Shown in pieces: positions 1-8,145 of a stretch of 64,000 nucleotides of DNA. Numbering within the stretch: the stretch's first letter is position 1; the number at the start of each line of letters is the position of its first letter. The position numbers and the translations under genes are program-made. This stretch comes from Candidatus Laterigemmans baculatus (GTDB lineage: Bacteria; Planctomycetota; Planctomycetia; Pirellulales; Pirellulaceae), in the NCBI RefSeq assembly GCF_010367455.1, contig NZ_WRPR01000034.1, positions 1 to 64,000 of the forward strand. Reading direction: 5' to 3'. The notes beneath the pieces are model-generated. The model was not told where the DNA came from, ran no database searches, and was given only the letters and a program-made list of their open reading frames with translations.

Positions 1-73
1 TTTCGCAGACTTCCACGCCCTTCTTCGTCTTCTGACGCCAAGACATCCCCCATGTGCCCTTGATAGTTTGACC
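1..73 (-). rRNA. 23S ribosomal RNA, 5' end (partial)
   Basis: Read on the minus strand, bases 73 to 1 match the conserved 5' end of bacterial 23S rRNA: GGTCAAACTATCAAGGGCAC at the start, then a GGATGTCTTGGCG block and a GAAGACGAAGAAGGGCGTG block. The gene continues beyond the left edge. The 5' end is set at 73 by analogy with the GGTTAAG start of E. coli 23S. It lies downstream of tRNA-Ile and tRNA-Ala, the usual spacer tRNAs of an rRNA operon, but no 16S gene precedes them. Confidence 0.9.
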
Positions 74-657
74 ATCACAATCTCAAACTCGTGACCTGCG
101 AATCGCTCCGCTGTCACTTCGGTCTCGATTGCGATGAACCATCAAACGATAAATCCCACTACCACACACTCGGCAACCGGCAAAGCCAATCCCGAATGCA
201 TCGAGCGGGTTACATCGAATCCTTGCAAGCTCATCTCGAGCGAAGCCACTCCCTCGATCCGCTCCCGAAGGAGCCTCTCAAGCGACGGGCTTCACTCAAA
301 CGCTTCTTGAAGAACTACATTTTGCTCGTGCCACTCAAAGGCGAACCTTCAAGTGAAAGCACAAGCACATGTGGTGCTCTTAGATGCTTTTTACCCAACA
401 ACCAAATTGTCAAATATCAGTGATCGCCGGAGCGATCAGGTGCCGCCGAAGCGAGCGATTTGGCTCGCTGCGAAGCGAGCCGAGTTCACCCGAAGGTGAG
501 GTTCTGAGCGACGCGTGTTCGCCGCGGTGGCGACGTCGTTCAGGTGTTAAAGATACGCTTTCCGGTCTCAGGGTCAAGGGCAGTTTTGAAGCGGCCAGAA
601 AGTTTTGTTTTGACCGGTTTCAAAAGCCTTTTGCCGTGCCCCGGAAGGGGTCTCCAG
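74..657 (-). other. Spacer between tRNA-Ala and 23S rRNA, with stem-loops
   Basis: This stretch of about 580 bases has no credible gene; the open frame at 91-423 has no recognisable features. It holds three short perfect hairpins in a row: 421-427 with 432-438 (7 bp), 462-469 with 474-481 (8 bp) and 486-490 with 495-499 (5 bp), each with a 4-base loop. In the minus-strand transcript these would sit in the 23S leader, where processing stems are expected. Nothing else stands out. Confidence 0.6.
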
Positions 658-730
658 TGGAGCCGGACGGGTTCGAACCGACGACCCTCGCGTTGCAAAC
701 GCGATGCTCTCCCAACTGAGCTACGGCCCC
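658..730 (-). tRNA. tRNA-Ala (anticodon TGC)
   Basis: The minus strand folds as a complete cloverleaf of 73 bases. The acceptor stem GGGGCCG pairs with CGGCTCC, the D arm begins TAGCTCAGTTGG, the anticodon loop reads TTTGCAA with anticodon TGC, and the T arm contains GGTTCGAACC. The discriminator base is A and the CCA tail is not encoded. It is co-oriented with tRNA-Ile and the 23S gene, as in a standard rRNA spacer. Confidence 0.97.
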
Positions 731-787
731 AGGGCCGGGAGTCTCCGTTCGCCGCGGCCAGGGCCGCGAGGAACCGGAATTCCCAAG

Positions 788-861
788 TGGGCGTGCCAAG
801 ATTCGAACTTGGGACCTCGTCGTTATCAGCGACGCGCTCTAACCAACTGAGCTACACGCCC
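788..861 (-). tRNA. tRNA-Ile (anticodon GAT)
   Basis: The minus strand folds as a complete 74-base cloverleaf. The acceptor stem GGGCGTG pairs with CACGCCC, the D arm begins TAGCTCAGTTGG, the anticodon loop reads CTGATAA with anticodon GAT, and the T arm contains AGTTCGAATCT. The discriminator base is A and CCA is not encoded. It is the first gene of the tRNA-Ile, tRNA-Ala, 23S unit; 16S would normally precede it. Confidence 0.97.
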
Positions 862-976
862 GCAACACTTTGCTCGGTTCCCGGTGGATGCCGCTCGCCA
901 AAGCGTGCGGCGGTTGCCCAAGCGAGCGACAGTGCTTGCTCGAGCGACCCGGGGGAACCAGCGATGCAGTGCGGAA

Positions 977-1004
977 AGTTTACGGATCCGACCGCTGCTG
1001 TCAA
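977..1004 (-). promoter_or_regulatory. Candidate sigma70-type promoter for tRNA-Ile/tRNA-Ala/23S
   Basis: On the minus strand a perfect -35 box TTGACA (1004 to 999) is followed after 16 bases by TAAACT (982 to 977). Transcription would start near 970, about 110 bases before tRNA-Ile at 861. Its presence here supports the tRNA-23S unit being transcribed independently of a 16S gene. The rest of 862-1319 shows no gene; it is the divergent spacer before the TlpA-like gene. Confidence 0.5.
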
Positions 1005-1319
1005 AGGGCCTGTCGGGACACTTCCCGCCCTTTTTTCTGCTGGAGTTCTGTTTTTGCGGCGCCACCCGCGGTGGCATCGGCTCGGCGGGAGCCCCGTTTC
1101 GCGGCTGTGGGGGTTTCCCCGCAGCCGGCTTGGAGGAACGATTCCCGCGAACCGTCACAGGGACTTTGGCGGTTCAAGGACTCGCCGCAGGTGAGCCTTT
1201 AGGTTCGGCAGGTTTCGCCGCCGACTTGAGTGGAGGTTTTTTCTGCGGGAAGGTTCGGGAAAAATTCCGATAGATTGGACGGTTTAGGGATGGCTGCAAA
1301 CCTTCGACGGAGACGGATA

Positions 1320-3254
1320 ATGCATAAACGACGACTGCTCGCCGCGACTTTGCTCGCCGGGGCAACCGCCTTCGGACTGTCGGTCGGGGGGGCGGTGGCT
1401 GCCGATGAGGCTCCCAAGCCATCGGCCGCGGACGCCTTGGCGCTCAAACCCGTGCAGGCAAACGTCGAGTACGCGCAGCCAGCCGCTGCCGATTTGGCCG
1501 GTTGCCGCGTCGAATTGCTCGACAAGAAAGGCTGGAGCGGTTGGGTCGTGCTCGACGCCAGCGGGCGGCGCTTGCGGCAGTTCGTCGATACCAACGATGA
1601 CCTCGATATCGACCTCTGGTGCTATTACCAGGACGGGATCGAAGTCTACCGCGACGTCGATGCTGATTTTAACGGCAAGGCGGATCAGTATCGCTGGCTC
1701 GGCACCGCCGGAACGCGGTGGGGGCTGGACGAGAACGAAGACGGCAAGATCGACCGCTGGAAGCGGATCTCCGCCGAAGAGGCGACGGCCGAATTGGTCG
1801 CGGCGATCGCCGAGTCCGATCCGCAGCGATTCGCCCGCTTGCTGCTCAGCAGTGAAGAGCTCGAGTCGCTCGGGCTCGACGCGGAAGCCCACGCCCAGTT
1901 GGAGGACAAGCTGCGGAAGGCGAAACGCGACTTCCCCCTCCTGGTGCGGGACCAAAAAGCGATTGGCCCCAAGAGTCGCTGGGCCCACTTCACCGCGGGA
2001 ATGCCGGGGACGATTCCCGCCGGCACCGCAGCGGCAGGCAAGGAAGACGTCACGGCTTATGAAAACGCCGTGGCGATGTTCGAAGCCAATGGGGAGACCG
2101 GGCAGTTGCTCGTCGGCACGATCGTCCAGGTCGGGCCGGTGTGGCGGTTGGTCGATCTGCCGCAGTTGCCCGGCGACCAGCAGGCGCTGGCGAGCACCGG
2201 CGGATTCTTCTTCTCTGGAGCGAATCTCGCAGTCGGCGAGCCCGCTCCGGTCGCTGGAGGAATGACGGCCGACGTGCAGAAACTGGTCAGCGAGCTGGAG
2301 AAAGTCGATTCCGCCCTCCGCACCGCCTCGGGCGACGCGGCGGCCAAGCTGCATGACCAGCGGGCCGACGTGCTCGAGGGGATCATCGCCGCGAGTGATC
2401 CGGCCCAGCGAGCCAGCTGGATCCGCCAGTTGGTCGACACCGTGGCCGCGGCAGTTCAAGAAAATGCTTACCCCGGGGGTCTCGAGCGGCTCCGCGGGCT
2501 GGCGAAAAAACTCGGAGCGGGTGACGAGGAGCTGCAGGCCTACGTCCAGTACCAGATCCTCAGCGTCGACTACGCCCAGCGGCTGCAAAAAGTCGAGAGC
2601 CAGAGCGATTTCCCCAAAGTCCAGGAGTGGTGGCTCGGGGCTCTCGAAGGGTTCGTCGAGGAGTATGCCGGGACCCCCGAAGCGGCTCAGGGAATGCTGC
2701 AATTGGCCCTCAGCAAAGAGTTTGAGGACGACGAGAAGGCCGCGTTGGTGTGGTACACGAAAGTTGCCCGCGGATACCGCGACACCGACGCCGGACGCAA
2801 GGCGGCCGGAGCGGTCCGCCGGCTCGAGTCGGTCGGCCGCGAGCTACCGCTGACCGGCACGACGCTCGACAACAAGGCGTTCGACTTGGCTCGGCTGCGG
2901 GGCAAACCGGTCGTCATCCATTACTGGGCGACCTGGTGCGAACCGTGCAAGCAGGACATGAAACTGCTGCGGCAACTCCAGGCACGCTATCAGAAAGCGG
3001 GGCTGCAGATCGTCGGGATCAACGTCGACGGCGTGCGAAGTGACGCGATCGCGTACCTGAACGAGGTCAAGCTCCCCTGGGTGACGCTGTTCGCCGAGGG
3101 AGGGCTCGACGCCAGCCCGCTGGCGAACATGCTCGGCGTCCAAACGCTGCCGACGATGCTGTTGGTCGATGCCCAGGGCAAGGTCGTCCGCCACAACATC
3201 ACCGCCAGCCAGCTCGACGAGGAAATCGACAAGCTGGTGCGGGCCGGGAAGTAG
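1320..3254 (+). CDS. Exported protein with C-terminal TlpA-like thioredoxin domain
   Basis: Predicted periplasmic thiol-disulfide protein of 644 residues. The N-terminus (KRR followed by a hydrophobic run ending GGAVAADEA) is a signal peptide, which decides the start at 1320; the upstream in-frame ATG at 1230 would add 30 residues of poor signal character. The C-terminal 120 residues are a TlpA/AhpC-type thioredoxin fold with the redox motif WCEPC at residues 539-543 and the usual GINVDG and cis-Pro (TLPTML) segments. Residues 60-500 are a helix-rich region I cannot assign. Planctomycetes commonly carry such long TlpA fusions. The role is probably reduction of exported disulfides or cytochrome maturation, but the substrate is unknown. 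It is convergent with the SDR gene downstream. Confidence 0.85.
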   Translation: MHKRRLLAATLLAGATAFGLSVGGAVAADEAPKPSAADALALKPVQANVEYAQPAAADLAGCRVELLDKKGWSGWVVLDASGRRLRQFVDTNDDLDIDLWCYYQDGIEVYRDVDADFNGKADQYRWLGTAGTRWGLDENEDGKIDRWKRISAEEATAELVAAIAESDPQRFARLLLSSEELESLGLDAEAHAQLEDKLRKAKRDFPLLVRDQKAIGPKSRWAHFTAGMPGTIPAGTAAAGKEDVTAYENAVAMFEANGETGQLLVGTIVQVGPVWRLVDLPQLPGDQQALASTGGFFFSGANLAVGEPAPVAGGMTADVQKLVSELEKVDSALRTASGDAAAKLHDQRADVLEGIIAASDPAQRASWIRQLVDTVAAAVQENAYPGGLERLRGLAKKLGAGDEELQAYVQYQILSVDYAQRLQKVESQSDFPKVQEWWLGALEGFVEEYAGTPEAAQGMLQLALSKEFEDDEKAALVWYTKVARGYRDTDAGRKAAGAVRRLESVGRELPLTGTTLDNKAFDLARLRGKPVVIHYWATWCEPCKQDMKLLRQLQARYQKAGLQIVGINVDGVRSDAIAYLNEVKLPWVTLFAEGGLDASPLANMLGVQTLPTMLLVDAQGKVVRHNITASQLDEEIDKLVRAGK

Positions 3255-3290
3255 CGGGCGACGGAGTACTGAGTGCTGGGTACTGAGTAG

Positions 3291-4094
3291 TCATTCCGGC
3301 ATGTTCGGCTGCTGCCAAGCCGACATGCCGCCGTCGACGTAGAGTGTTTGGCCGTGGATATGTTCGGCGGCGTCGCTCAGTAGGAAGGCTGCCGGCGGTC
3401 CGCAGACGTCGGCCGAAGGGACCTGGCCGTTGGGGGTGTGCAGCTCCATCCAGGCGGCGAGCTCGGCGTTGTCGTCAACGATCCGCGTCAGCGGCGTGCG
3501 GACCAGCCCCGGGGCGATCGCATTGACGCGAATCTTGCGGGGGGCCAGCTCGACGCAGAGCGAACGCACGAGCGCCGCGACCGCCCCTTTGCTGGTGTCG
3601 TAGGCCACATGCTCCGGTTCCGAGAGCAGGCCGTTGATCGAGCCGGTGAACAGGACGCGACCACCCTGCCCCGCCGCGACTCGATGCCGGGCAAAAGCCT
3701 GGGTCAAAAACACCCCGGCCGTCACGTTCAATCGCCACGTGCGGTCGAACGTTTCTTCGCTCAGCTCGAGAAAGTCGCCATCGAGAAAGGTCCCCGCGTT
3801 GTTGACCAATGTGTCGATCTCCGGAGCGATCGCCAGCGCCCGCTCGAACAAGTCGCTCGTGGTTTTCTGAGGCGGTCCGAGCAGATCGCCGACGAGCAGT
3901 TCGGCGCGGCGGCCGAAATCCCGACAAGCGGCCAGTGTCTGCTGGGCCGGCTCGTCGTCGCGGAGGCCGTGGATCACAAGGTCCGCGCCGGCCTGGGCGA
4001 GCGAGCGGCAAATCGCAGCCCCCACCCCTTGGGTTCCACCCGTCACCAGTGCCGTGCGGCCAGCGAGGCTGAAGGGATTTGAGGTGTTTGGCAT
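3291..4094 (-). CDS. Short-chain dehydrogenase/reductase (SDR family)
   Basis: Classical SDR oxidoreductase of 267 residues, cytoplasmic and NAD(P)-dependent; the substrate is unknown. Visible motifs are the cofactor-binding TGGTQGVG (residues 18-25), NNAG (98-101), catalytic Ser152 in TGSING, and the YxxxK pair Tyr165/Lys169 in YDTSKGA. A late PG motif (APGLVRTP) follows the active site as in the family. Length is typical (about 250). The gene is convergent with the TlpA-like gene, only 36 bases away, and is preceded by a palindromic repeat in its upstream region. FabG-like reductases, sugar dehydrogenases and others share these motifs, so the specific activity is open. Confidence 0.9.
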   Translation of the reverse strand: MPNTSNPFSLAGRTALVTGGTQGVGAAICRSLAQAGADLVIHGLRDDEPAQQTLAACRDFGRRAELLVGDLLGPPQKTTSDLFERALAIAPEIDTLVNNAGTFLDGDFLELSEETFDRTWRLNVTAGVFLTQAFARHRVAAGQGGRVLFTGSINGLLSEPEHVAYDTSKGAVAALVRSLCVELAPRKIRVNAIAPGLVRTPLTRIVDDNAELAAWMELHTPNGQVPSADVCGPPAAFLLSDAAEHIHGQTLYVDGGMSAWQQPNMPE

Positions 4095-4179
4095 GGTCGA
4101 ATCTCTGCGGGGCTACAGGTGGTTTTCGGCTCGAACAGCCTAACGGTAAAGGTCGCGTCGCGGGTGGGGGCGAGTGCTC

Positions 4180-4303
4180 TGTCAGAAAACCTTGAGCCGA
4201 CGGCGCTAGCCGCGGGTTCTGCAGTGGGGCGCCGGGGGACGCGAGGCCCGAGGCTAGCGCCTACGGCTCAAAACGCTCGAACCCGTCGAAAGTTTTCGGA
4301 CAG
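4180..4303. repeat. GCTAGC-centred palindromic repeat element
   Basis: An inverted repeat with arms 4192-4216 and 4247-4271 (22 of 25 positions pair), each centred on GGCGCTAGCC. Outer flanks also pair (CTGTCAGAAAAC near 4179-4190 with GTTTTCGGACAG near 4292-4303), so the whole element could form one long hairpin. Related copies occur at 18886-18958 and 23789-23889. It lies in the spacer between the divergently placed ends of the SDR and methyltransferase genes, and touches the 3' end of the latter. Confidence 0.75.
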
Positions 4304-4306
4304 CGC

Positions 4307-5050
4307 TCAGGCTCCGCGGCGGGGGAAGGCGACCGGATGGCCGTACCACTCGGGGTGGCTTGCGGATGTCGTGGCCAGCAGAATCGCTTTGCCGTGCAGG
4401 TGTTCCGGGCCGTGGGTGTAGTCCCATTCGTAGCGTTCCTCGTACCGCAGCACGCGGAGCCTCGGGCTGCTCGCCGCCAGTCGCAGCAGTTCGCCGGGAG
4501 GAAAGTAGTTCACGACCCACCGCGCCGTTTCGCTGACCGGAGCGCGGCTCGATGCCCCGGCCCCGGTCGGCGAACCGGGATCGTCGGTCGTGTGGACTTC
4601 GACATACAGCACTCCATCGTCGGCCAGTCCCGCCACGATCCGCTGCCAGAGGGCCGGCACATCGGCCGCGGGGATATGGTCGAGCACGGTCGTGGCACAA
4701 ATCGCAGCGTAGCGGCTGGCCGGAATCTCGAACCGGCGGACATCCGCCTCGATCGTCTCGACTCGCTCGGCACAGCCTCGGTCGGCTGCCCGCTGGCGAA
4801 GTTGGGCTAATCCCCGTGCGGAGGCATCGACCGCGGTCACCTGCAGTCCGGCCGCGGCGAGGGCCAATGTGTCGCGGCCAGCCCCAGCCCCCAGATCGAG
4901 GGCTGCCCCCAAATCGAGTGCTGCCCCCGCACCGGATGAGCGGCCGCGTTGCGGGCACTGGCTGAGGAACGACGCCAGTTCGGCCGAAGGGGCCAGCCCG
5001 TAAGCCGGGACGTCGCGATCGTAGACCGCAAAGAAGGGGTCATCGGGCAT
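4307..5050 (-). CDS. Class I SAM-dependent methyltransferase
   Basis: Cytoplasmic methyltransferase of 247 residues with a Rossmann-type SAM fold. Motif I is LDLGAGAGRD (about residues 51-60), followed by the acidic VDAS after beta-2 and EADVRRFE (motif II region); the central IVAGLADDGVLYVEVHT segment is typical. The substrate is unknown; tellurite-resistance TehB-like and small-molecule methyltransferases share this architecture. Oddity: the strand before motif I is duplicated in tandem (AALDLG twice) by two 18-base units at about 4895-4932. Start at 5050 is the only ATG giving a full N-terminus. Confidence 0.85.
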   Translation of the reverse strand: MPDDPFFAVYDRDVPAYGLAPSAELASFLSQCPQRGRSSGAGAALDLGAALDLGAGAGRDTLALAAAGLQVTAVDASARGLAQLRQRAADRGCAERVETIEADVRRFEIPASRYAAICATTVLDHIPAADVPALWQRIVAGLADDGVLYVEVHTTDDPGSPTGAGASSRAPVSETARWVVNYFPPGELLRLAASSPRLRVLRYEERYEWDYTHGPEHLHGKAILLATTSASHPEWYGHPVAFPRRGA

Positions 5051-5056
5051 GGGAGA

Positions 5057-5212
5057 GGTTTCAGGGTTCAGGGTTCAGGAGCGTACGGTTGGCCAGGGAA
5101 AATCGCTCAAGGGAGGCCACGGAAGACCACGGAAAGGCACGGAAGGGGCAAAAGGAAGGTTTCAGGGAGCAGATCTCCGATCTCGATTTCAGATTTCAGA
5201 TTTCAGAATCCG
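5057..5212. repeat. Heptamer and CACGGAA-type simple repeats
   Basis: The 279-base gap between the methyltransferase and tRNA-Thr holds GGTTTCA/GGGTTCA heptamers (5057-5079), a run of CCACGGAA-type units (about 5115-5150) and TTTCAGA heptamers (about 5186-5207). The first type recurs as its complement at 17189-17230 and the second, in degenerate form, at about 56040-56240. No gene is supported here. Confidence 0.65.
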
Positions 5213-5289
5213 ATGGAATGGGAATCGGCGGTCGAACCCCGGCCACCTGAACCCGGAGACCTGCTCTCGGGAACCTCTTGGAACGGCTC

Positions 5290-5319
5290 TTGACGGTAAA
5301 TCGGGGTGGGTCGTATCTT
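5290..5319 (+). promoter_or_regulatory. Candidate promoter of tRNA-Thr
   Basis: TTGACG (5290-5295) and TATCTT (5314-5319) are separated by 18 bases, and the expected start point falls about 3-5 bases before the mature tRNA at 5330. The position and the near-consensus boxes make this a good candidate sigma70-type promoter. Confidence 0.5.
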
Positions 5320-5329
5320 CCAGGGGCCA

Positions 5330-5403
5330 GCCAGCGTAGCTTCAATTGGCAGAGCATCGCATTCGTAATGCGAGGGTTGTGGGTTCGAGTCCCACCGCTG
5401 GCT
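5330..5403 (+). tRNA. tRNA-Thr (anticodon CGT)
   Basis: A complete 74-base cloverleaf. The acceptor stem GCCAGCG pairs with CGCTGGC, the anticodon stem TCGCA/TGCGA closes the loop TTCGTAA with anticodon CGT (Thr), and the T arm is GTGGGTTCGAGTCCCAC. The discriminator base is T and CCA is not encoded. It stands alone, about 160 bases before the next coding region. Confidence 0.97.
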
Positions 5404-5561
5404 CTTTCTGTTTTCCCGCGGTGGCCGCTATGCCCGCGGCCGGCCCCTGTTCAAATTTGGTCCCGCGGCGGACAATGATCCGTTGCGGGCGGGCACTGCT
5501 GAGCTTTTGTCCTCCCTCAGCAACCCATCAATCGATTTCTTCCGACGAGAGACTCGCTCGC

Positions 5562-6905
5562 ATGCCCGACGCTCAAACCGAAACGGAAGTGGCTGGACCC
5601 GACTTGAAGGAGTTGGTGCTCTCCAATTCGTCGTTTGGACCGCAGGAAATCAAGCAGATCCAAGCGGCGATCGCGAAGGATTACTCGCACTTCGGCGAGC
5701 TCCGGGACGCTGTCGGTCAGATCGAACAGGAGTCTTCGCGGAGCCCGGCCATGCAGGCCAAATTGGGCGTCTGCCAGTTTCTGCTCGGCCGGTTCAACGA
5801 TGCCCTGGCGACGCTCAAGTCGGCCGACGGCGGAGCGCTGGCTCTGTTCTACCAAGGCAAGTCCCACTTCGAGCTGACTGCCTACGAGGATGCGGTCAAG
5901 GCTTTTGAAGCGGCTCGCTCGAGCGGTTACGACGCCGATCAGTGCAATCTGGCGATTGCCCAGTCGAAGCGGTATGCCGGGTCGGTCGAAGAGGCGATGT
6001 CGATCCTGGACAACATGTTCGGGCCGATCGAGCAGACGGCCGAGTATCTCTACCAGCGTGGAGCCACGGTCGCCGCTCTCGGTGGGAACCTGCCCGAAAC
6101 GGTCGCTCTGTACGAGCGGGCGATGCAGGCCGATCCGAATCACGCCGGTGCCCTGTTCGGGTTGGCTCTGGAGAATGATCGCCACGGCAACGACCGCGAA
6201 GCGCTGGCGCTCTATGAGCGTGCGGCGGCCGCGTTCCCGACGGGCGTCGGAGCGCTGATCAACCTCGGGCTGGCCTATGAGGACAACAACCAGTTCGAAC
6301 GGGCTCAGCGGTGTTATCGCCGGATCCTGGACAGCTATCCGGATCATCCCCAGGCCCGGTTGTATCTGAAGGACGCCTCGGGGCTGGGCAACATCCTCTA
6401 CGACGAAGAGACCCAGCGTCGCAACGACCGCTTGGCGCAGGTGCTGAACATCCCGGTCTCGAACTTCGAGCTGTCGGTCCGCAGCCGAAACTGCCTGCAA
6501 AAGATGGGCATCACGACGCTCGGCGACCTGACGCAGACGACCGAAGCGGAATTGCTCGGCAGCAAGAACTTTGGCGAGACCAGCCTGTACGAGATCCGCG
6601 AGATCCTCGCCTCCCGCGATCTGACGCTCGGCCAGTTTGCTCACGAGAAGAAGCCGGCCGACCTGCCGATCGACACCTCGCACATGTCGCCTGACGAGCA
6701 GGCGCTGCTCGATCGCCCGATCGCCGACTTGAACCTCTCGGTGCGGGCTCGCAAGTGCATGGTCCGGTTGGGAATGAATACGATCGGCGAGCTCGTTCGC
6801 AAGACGGGCGACGATCTGCTCGAGTCGAAGAACTTTGGCGTGACCAGTCTCAACGAGGTCCGCGAGAAGCTGGCCGACCTGGGGCTCAAACTCCGCGGGG
6901 ACTGA
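5562..6905 (+). CDS. TPR protein with two RNA polymerase alpha-CTD-like modules
   Basis: A 447-residue cytoplasmic protein. Residues about 40-280 are tetratricopeptide-type helical pairs (for example the repeats around [14 protein letters not shown] and [14 protein letters not shown]). Two copies of the helix-hairpin-helix alpha C-terminal domain follow, at about 295-350 and 384-443; each contains an LSVR-R-C-LxxMG core, then a GDL or GEL segment and a SKNFG-TSL-E-RE segment. In RNA polymerase alpha this domain binds UP-element DNA and activators, so a transcription-related or DNA/protein-docking role is likely but not shown. Start at 5562 (MPDAQTE) is chosen because the longer frame runs back through tRNA-Thr. 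It ends 1 base before the tgt start, so the two are probably co-transcribed. Confidence 0.85.
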   Translation: MPDAQTETEVAGPDLKELVLSNSSFGPQEIKQIQAAIAKDYSHFGELRDAVGQIEQESSRSPAMQAKLGVCQFLLGRFNDALATLKSADGGALALFYQGKSHFELTAYEDAVKAFEAARSSGYDADQCNLAIAQSKRYAGSVEEAMSILDNMFGPIEQTAEYLYQRGATVAALGGNLPETVALYERAMQADPNHAGALFGLALENDRHGNDREALALYERAAAAFPTGVGALINLGLAYEDNNQFERAQRCYRRILDSYPDHPQARLYLKDASGLGNILYDEETQRRNDRLAQVLNIPVSNFELSVRSRNCLQKMGITTLGDLTQTTEAELLGSKNFGETSLYEIREILASRDLTLGQFAHEKKPADLPIDTSHMSPDEQALLDRPIADLNLSVRARKCMVRLGMNTIGELVRKTGDDLLESKNFGVTSLNEVREKLADLGLKLRGD

Positions 6906-6906
6906 G

Positions 6907-8028
6907 TTGCCCAGTTCGCTCTTTCCGTTCTCGCTGCTCGGCAGCGATTCGGCCTCTGCCGCCCGGCTGGGCATCTTCCGCACTCCACGGGGTGAGATCG
7001 AGACGCCCAGCTTTATGCCGGTCGGGACCGCCGCGACGGTCAAGGGGTTGACGGTCGACCAGGTCCGGCAGACCGGCGCTCAGATGATCCTGGGCAACAC
7101 CTACCACTTGGCTCTGCGTCCCGGGCACGAGTTGATCCGCCAGCTCGGCGGACTGCACGCCTTCATGGGCTGGGACGGCCCGATTCTGACCGACAGCGGC
7201 GGGTTTCAGATCTTCAGTTTGGCCGCGCTGGCCGAGATCCGCGAAGAGGCCGCGACATTCCGCAGCCATATCGACGGTTCGGTCGTGCGACTTTCGCCCG
7301 AGCGGTCGATCGAGATTCAAGAGGCGCTCGGCAGCGACGTGGCGATGGTGCTCGACCATGTCGTGGCCTTGCCCGGGGAGCGGGAGGTGGTGCTCGAGGC
7401 CATGGACCGCTCGATTCGCTGGGCGGCACGCTGTTTGAACGCCGCCACGCGGGAGGATCAGGCGCGGTTCGCGATCGTTCAAGGAGGGCTCGACGCGGGG
7501 CTGCGGCGGTACTGCGCTGCGGAAATGTCGAAAATGGACTTCGAGGGATTCGCCGTCGGCGGGCTGAGCGTCGGCGAGCCGCCGGCGGAGATGTACCGCG
7601 TGCTCGATGCCACCTGCCCCTTGCTGCCGGCCGAGCGGCCGCGGTACCTGATGGGCGTCGGGCGGCCGATCGATTTGCTCGAAGGGGTGGCCCGCGGAAT
7701 CGATCTGTTCGACTGCGTGATGCCGACCCGCAACGGTCGCAACGCCTTGGCGTTCACCGACGAAGGCCCGTTGCGGATGCGAAATGCCAGCCATCGCGAC
7801 GATGCCCGGCCTCTGGAGTCCGATTGCCCGTGCTTGGCCTGCCGCCACAGCCGAGCCTACATCCGGCACCTCTTCGCCGCCGGCGAAATGCTCGGCCCGA
7901 TCCTGCTCTCGCACCACAACCTGACGTATTATCAGCGGTTGCTCGCCCGCGCCCGCACGGCGATCCGCGAGGGGCGATTCTCCGAGATGCTCGCCCAACA
8001 TCGGCGGCTGTGGGCGGTCGCTGCCTAG
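6907..8028 (+). CDS. tgt: Queuine/preQ1 tRNA-ribosyltransferase
   Basis: Tgt exchanges guanine-34 of GUN-anticodon tRNAs (Tyr, His, Asn, Asp) for preQ1 on the path to queuosine. The 373-residue length fits. Visible are TDSGGFQ with general acid-base Asp96, VQGG (191-194), GGLSVGEP (218-225), the catalytic [13 protein letters not shown] with nucleophile Asp269, and the zinc site Cys307, Cys309, Cys312, His337 (CPCLAC then SHHN). All key residues are present. The start is TTG at 6907, one base after the stop of the alpha-CTD protein, suggesting one transcript. Confidence 0.97.
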   Translation: MPSSLFPFSLLGSDSASAARLGIFRTPRGEIETPSFMPVGTAATVKGLTVDQVRQTGAQMILGNTYHLALRPGHELIRQLGGLHAFMGWDGPILTDSGGFQIFSLAALAEIREEAATFRSHIDGSVVRLSPERSIEIQEALGSDVAMVLDHVVALPGEREVVLEAMDRSIRWAARCLNAATREDQARFAIVQGGLDAGLRRYCAAEMSKMDFEGFAVGGLSVGEPPAEMYRVLDATCPLLPAERPRYLMGVGRPIDLLEGVARGIDLFDCVMPTRNGRNALAFTDEGPLRMRNASHRDDARPLESDCPCLACRHSRAYIRHLFAAGEMLGPILLSHHNLTYYQRLLARARTAIREGRFSEMLAQHRRLWAVAA

Positions 8029-8145
8029 CCTCGGGTGCCCAAAGGGTATAATCGCAAAGGCCAGGCGAGTTGCGGATTTTGAGGGGCGGATCGCGCTGCA
8101 ATCGAGATCCCTCGGCGACTCGCTCGGGAGGGGTCTCATTTCTCC

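Noticed and set aside
91-423. 110-codon frame next to 23S
   Set aside because: It lies in the rRNA spacer, begins within the 23S leader and has no protein-like motif.
1230-1319. Upstream start for the TlpA-like protein
   Set aside because: The start at 1320 gives a normal signal peptide; the extra 30 residues would bury it.
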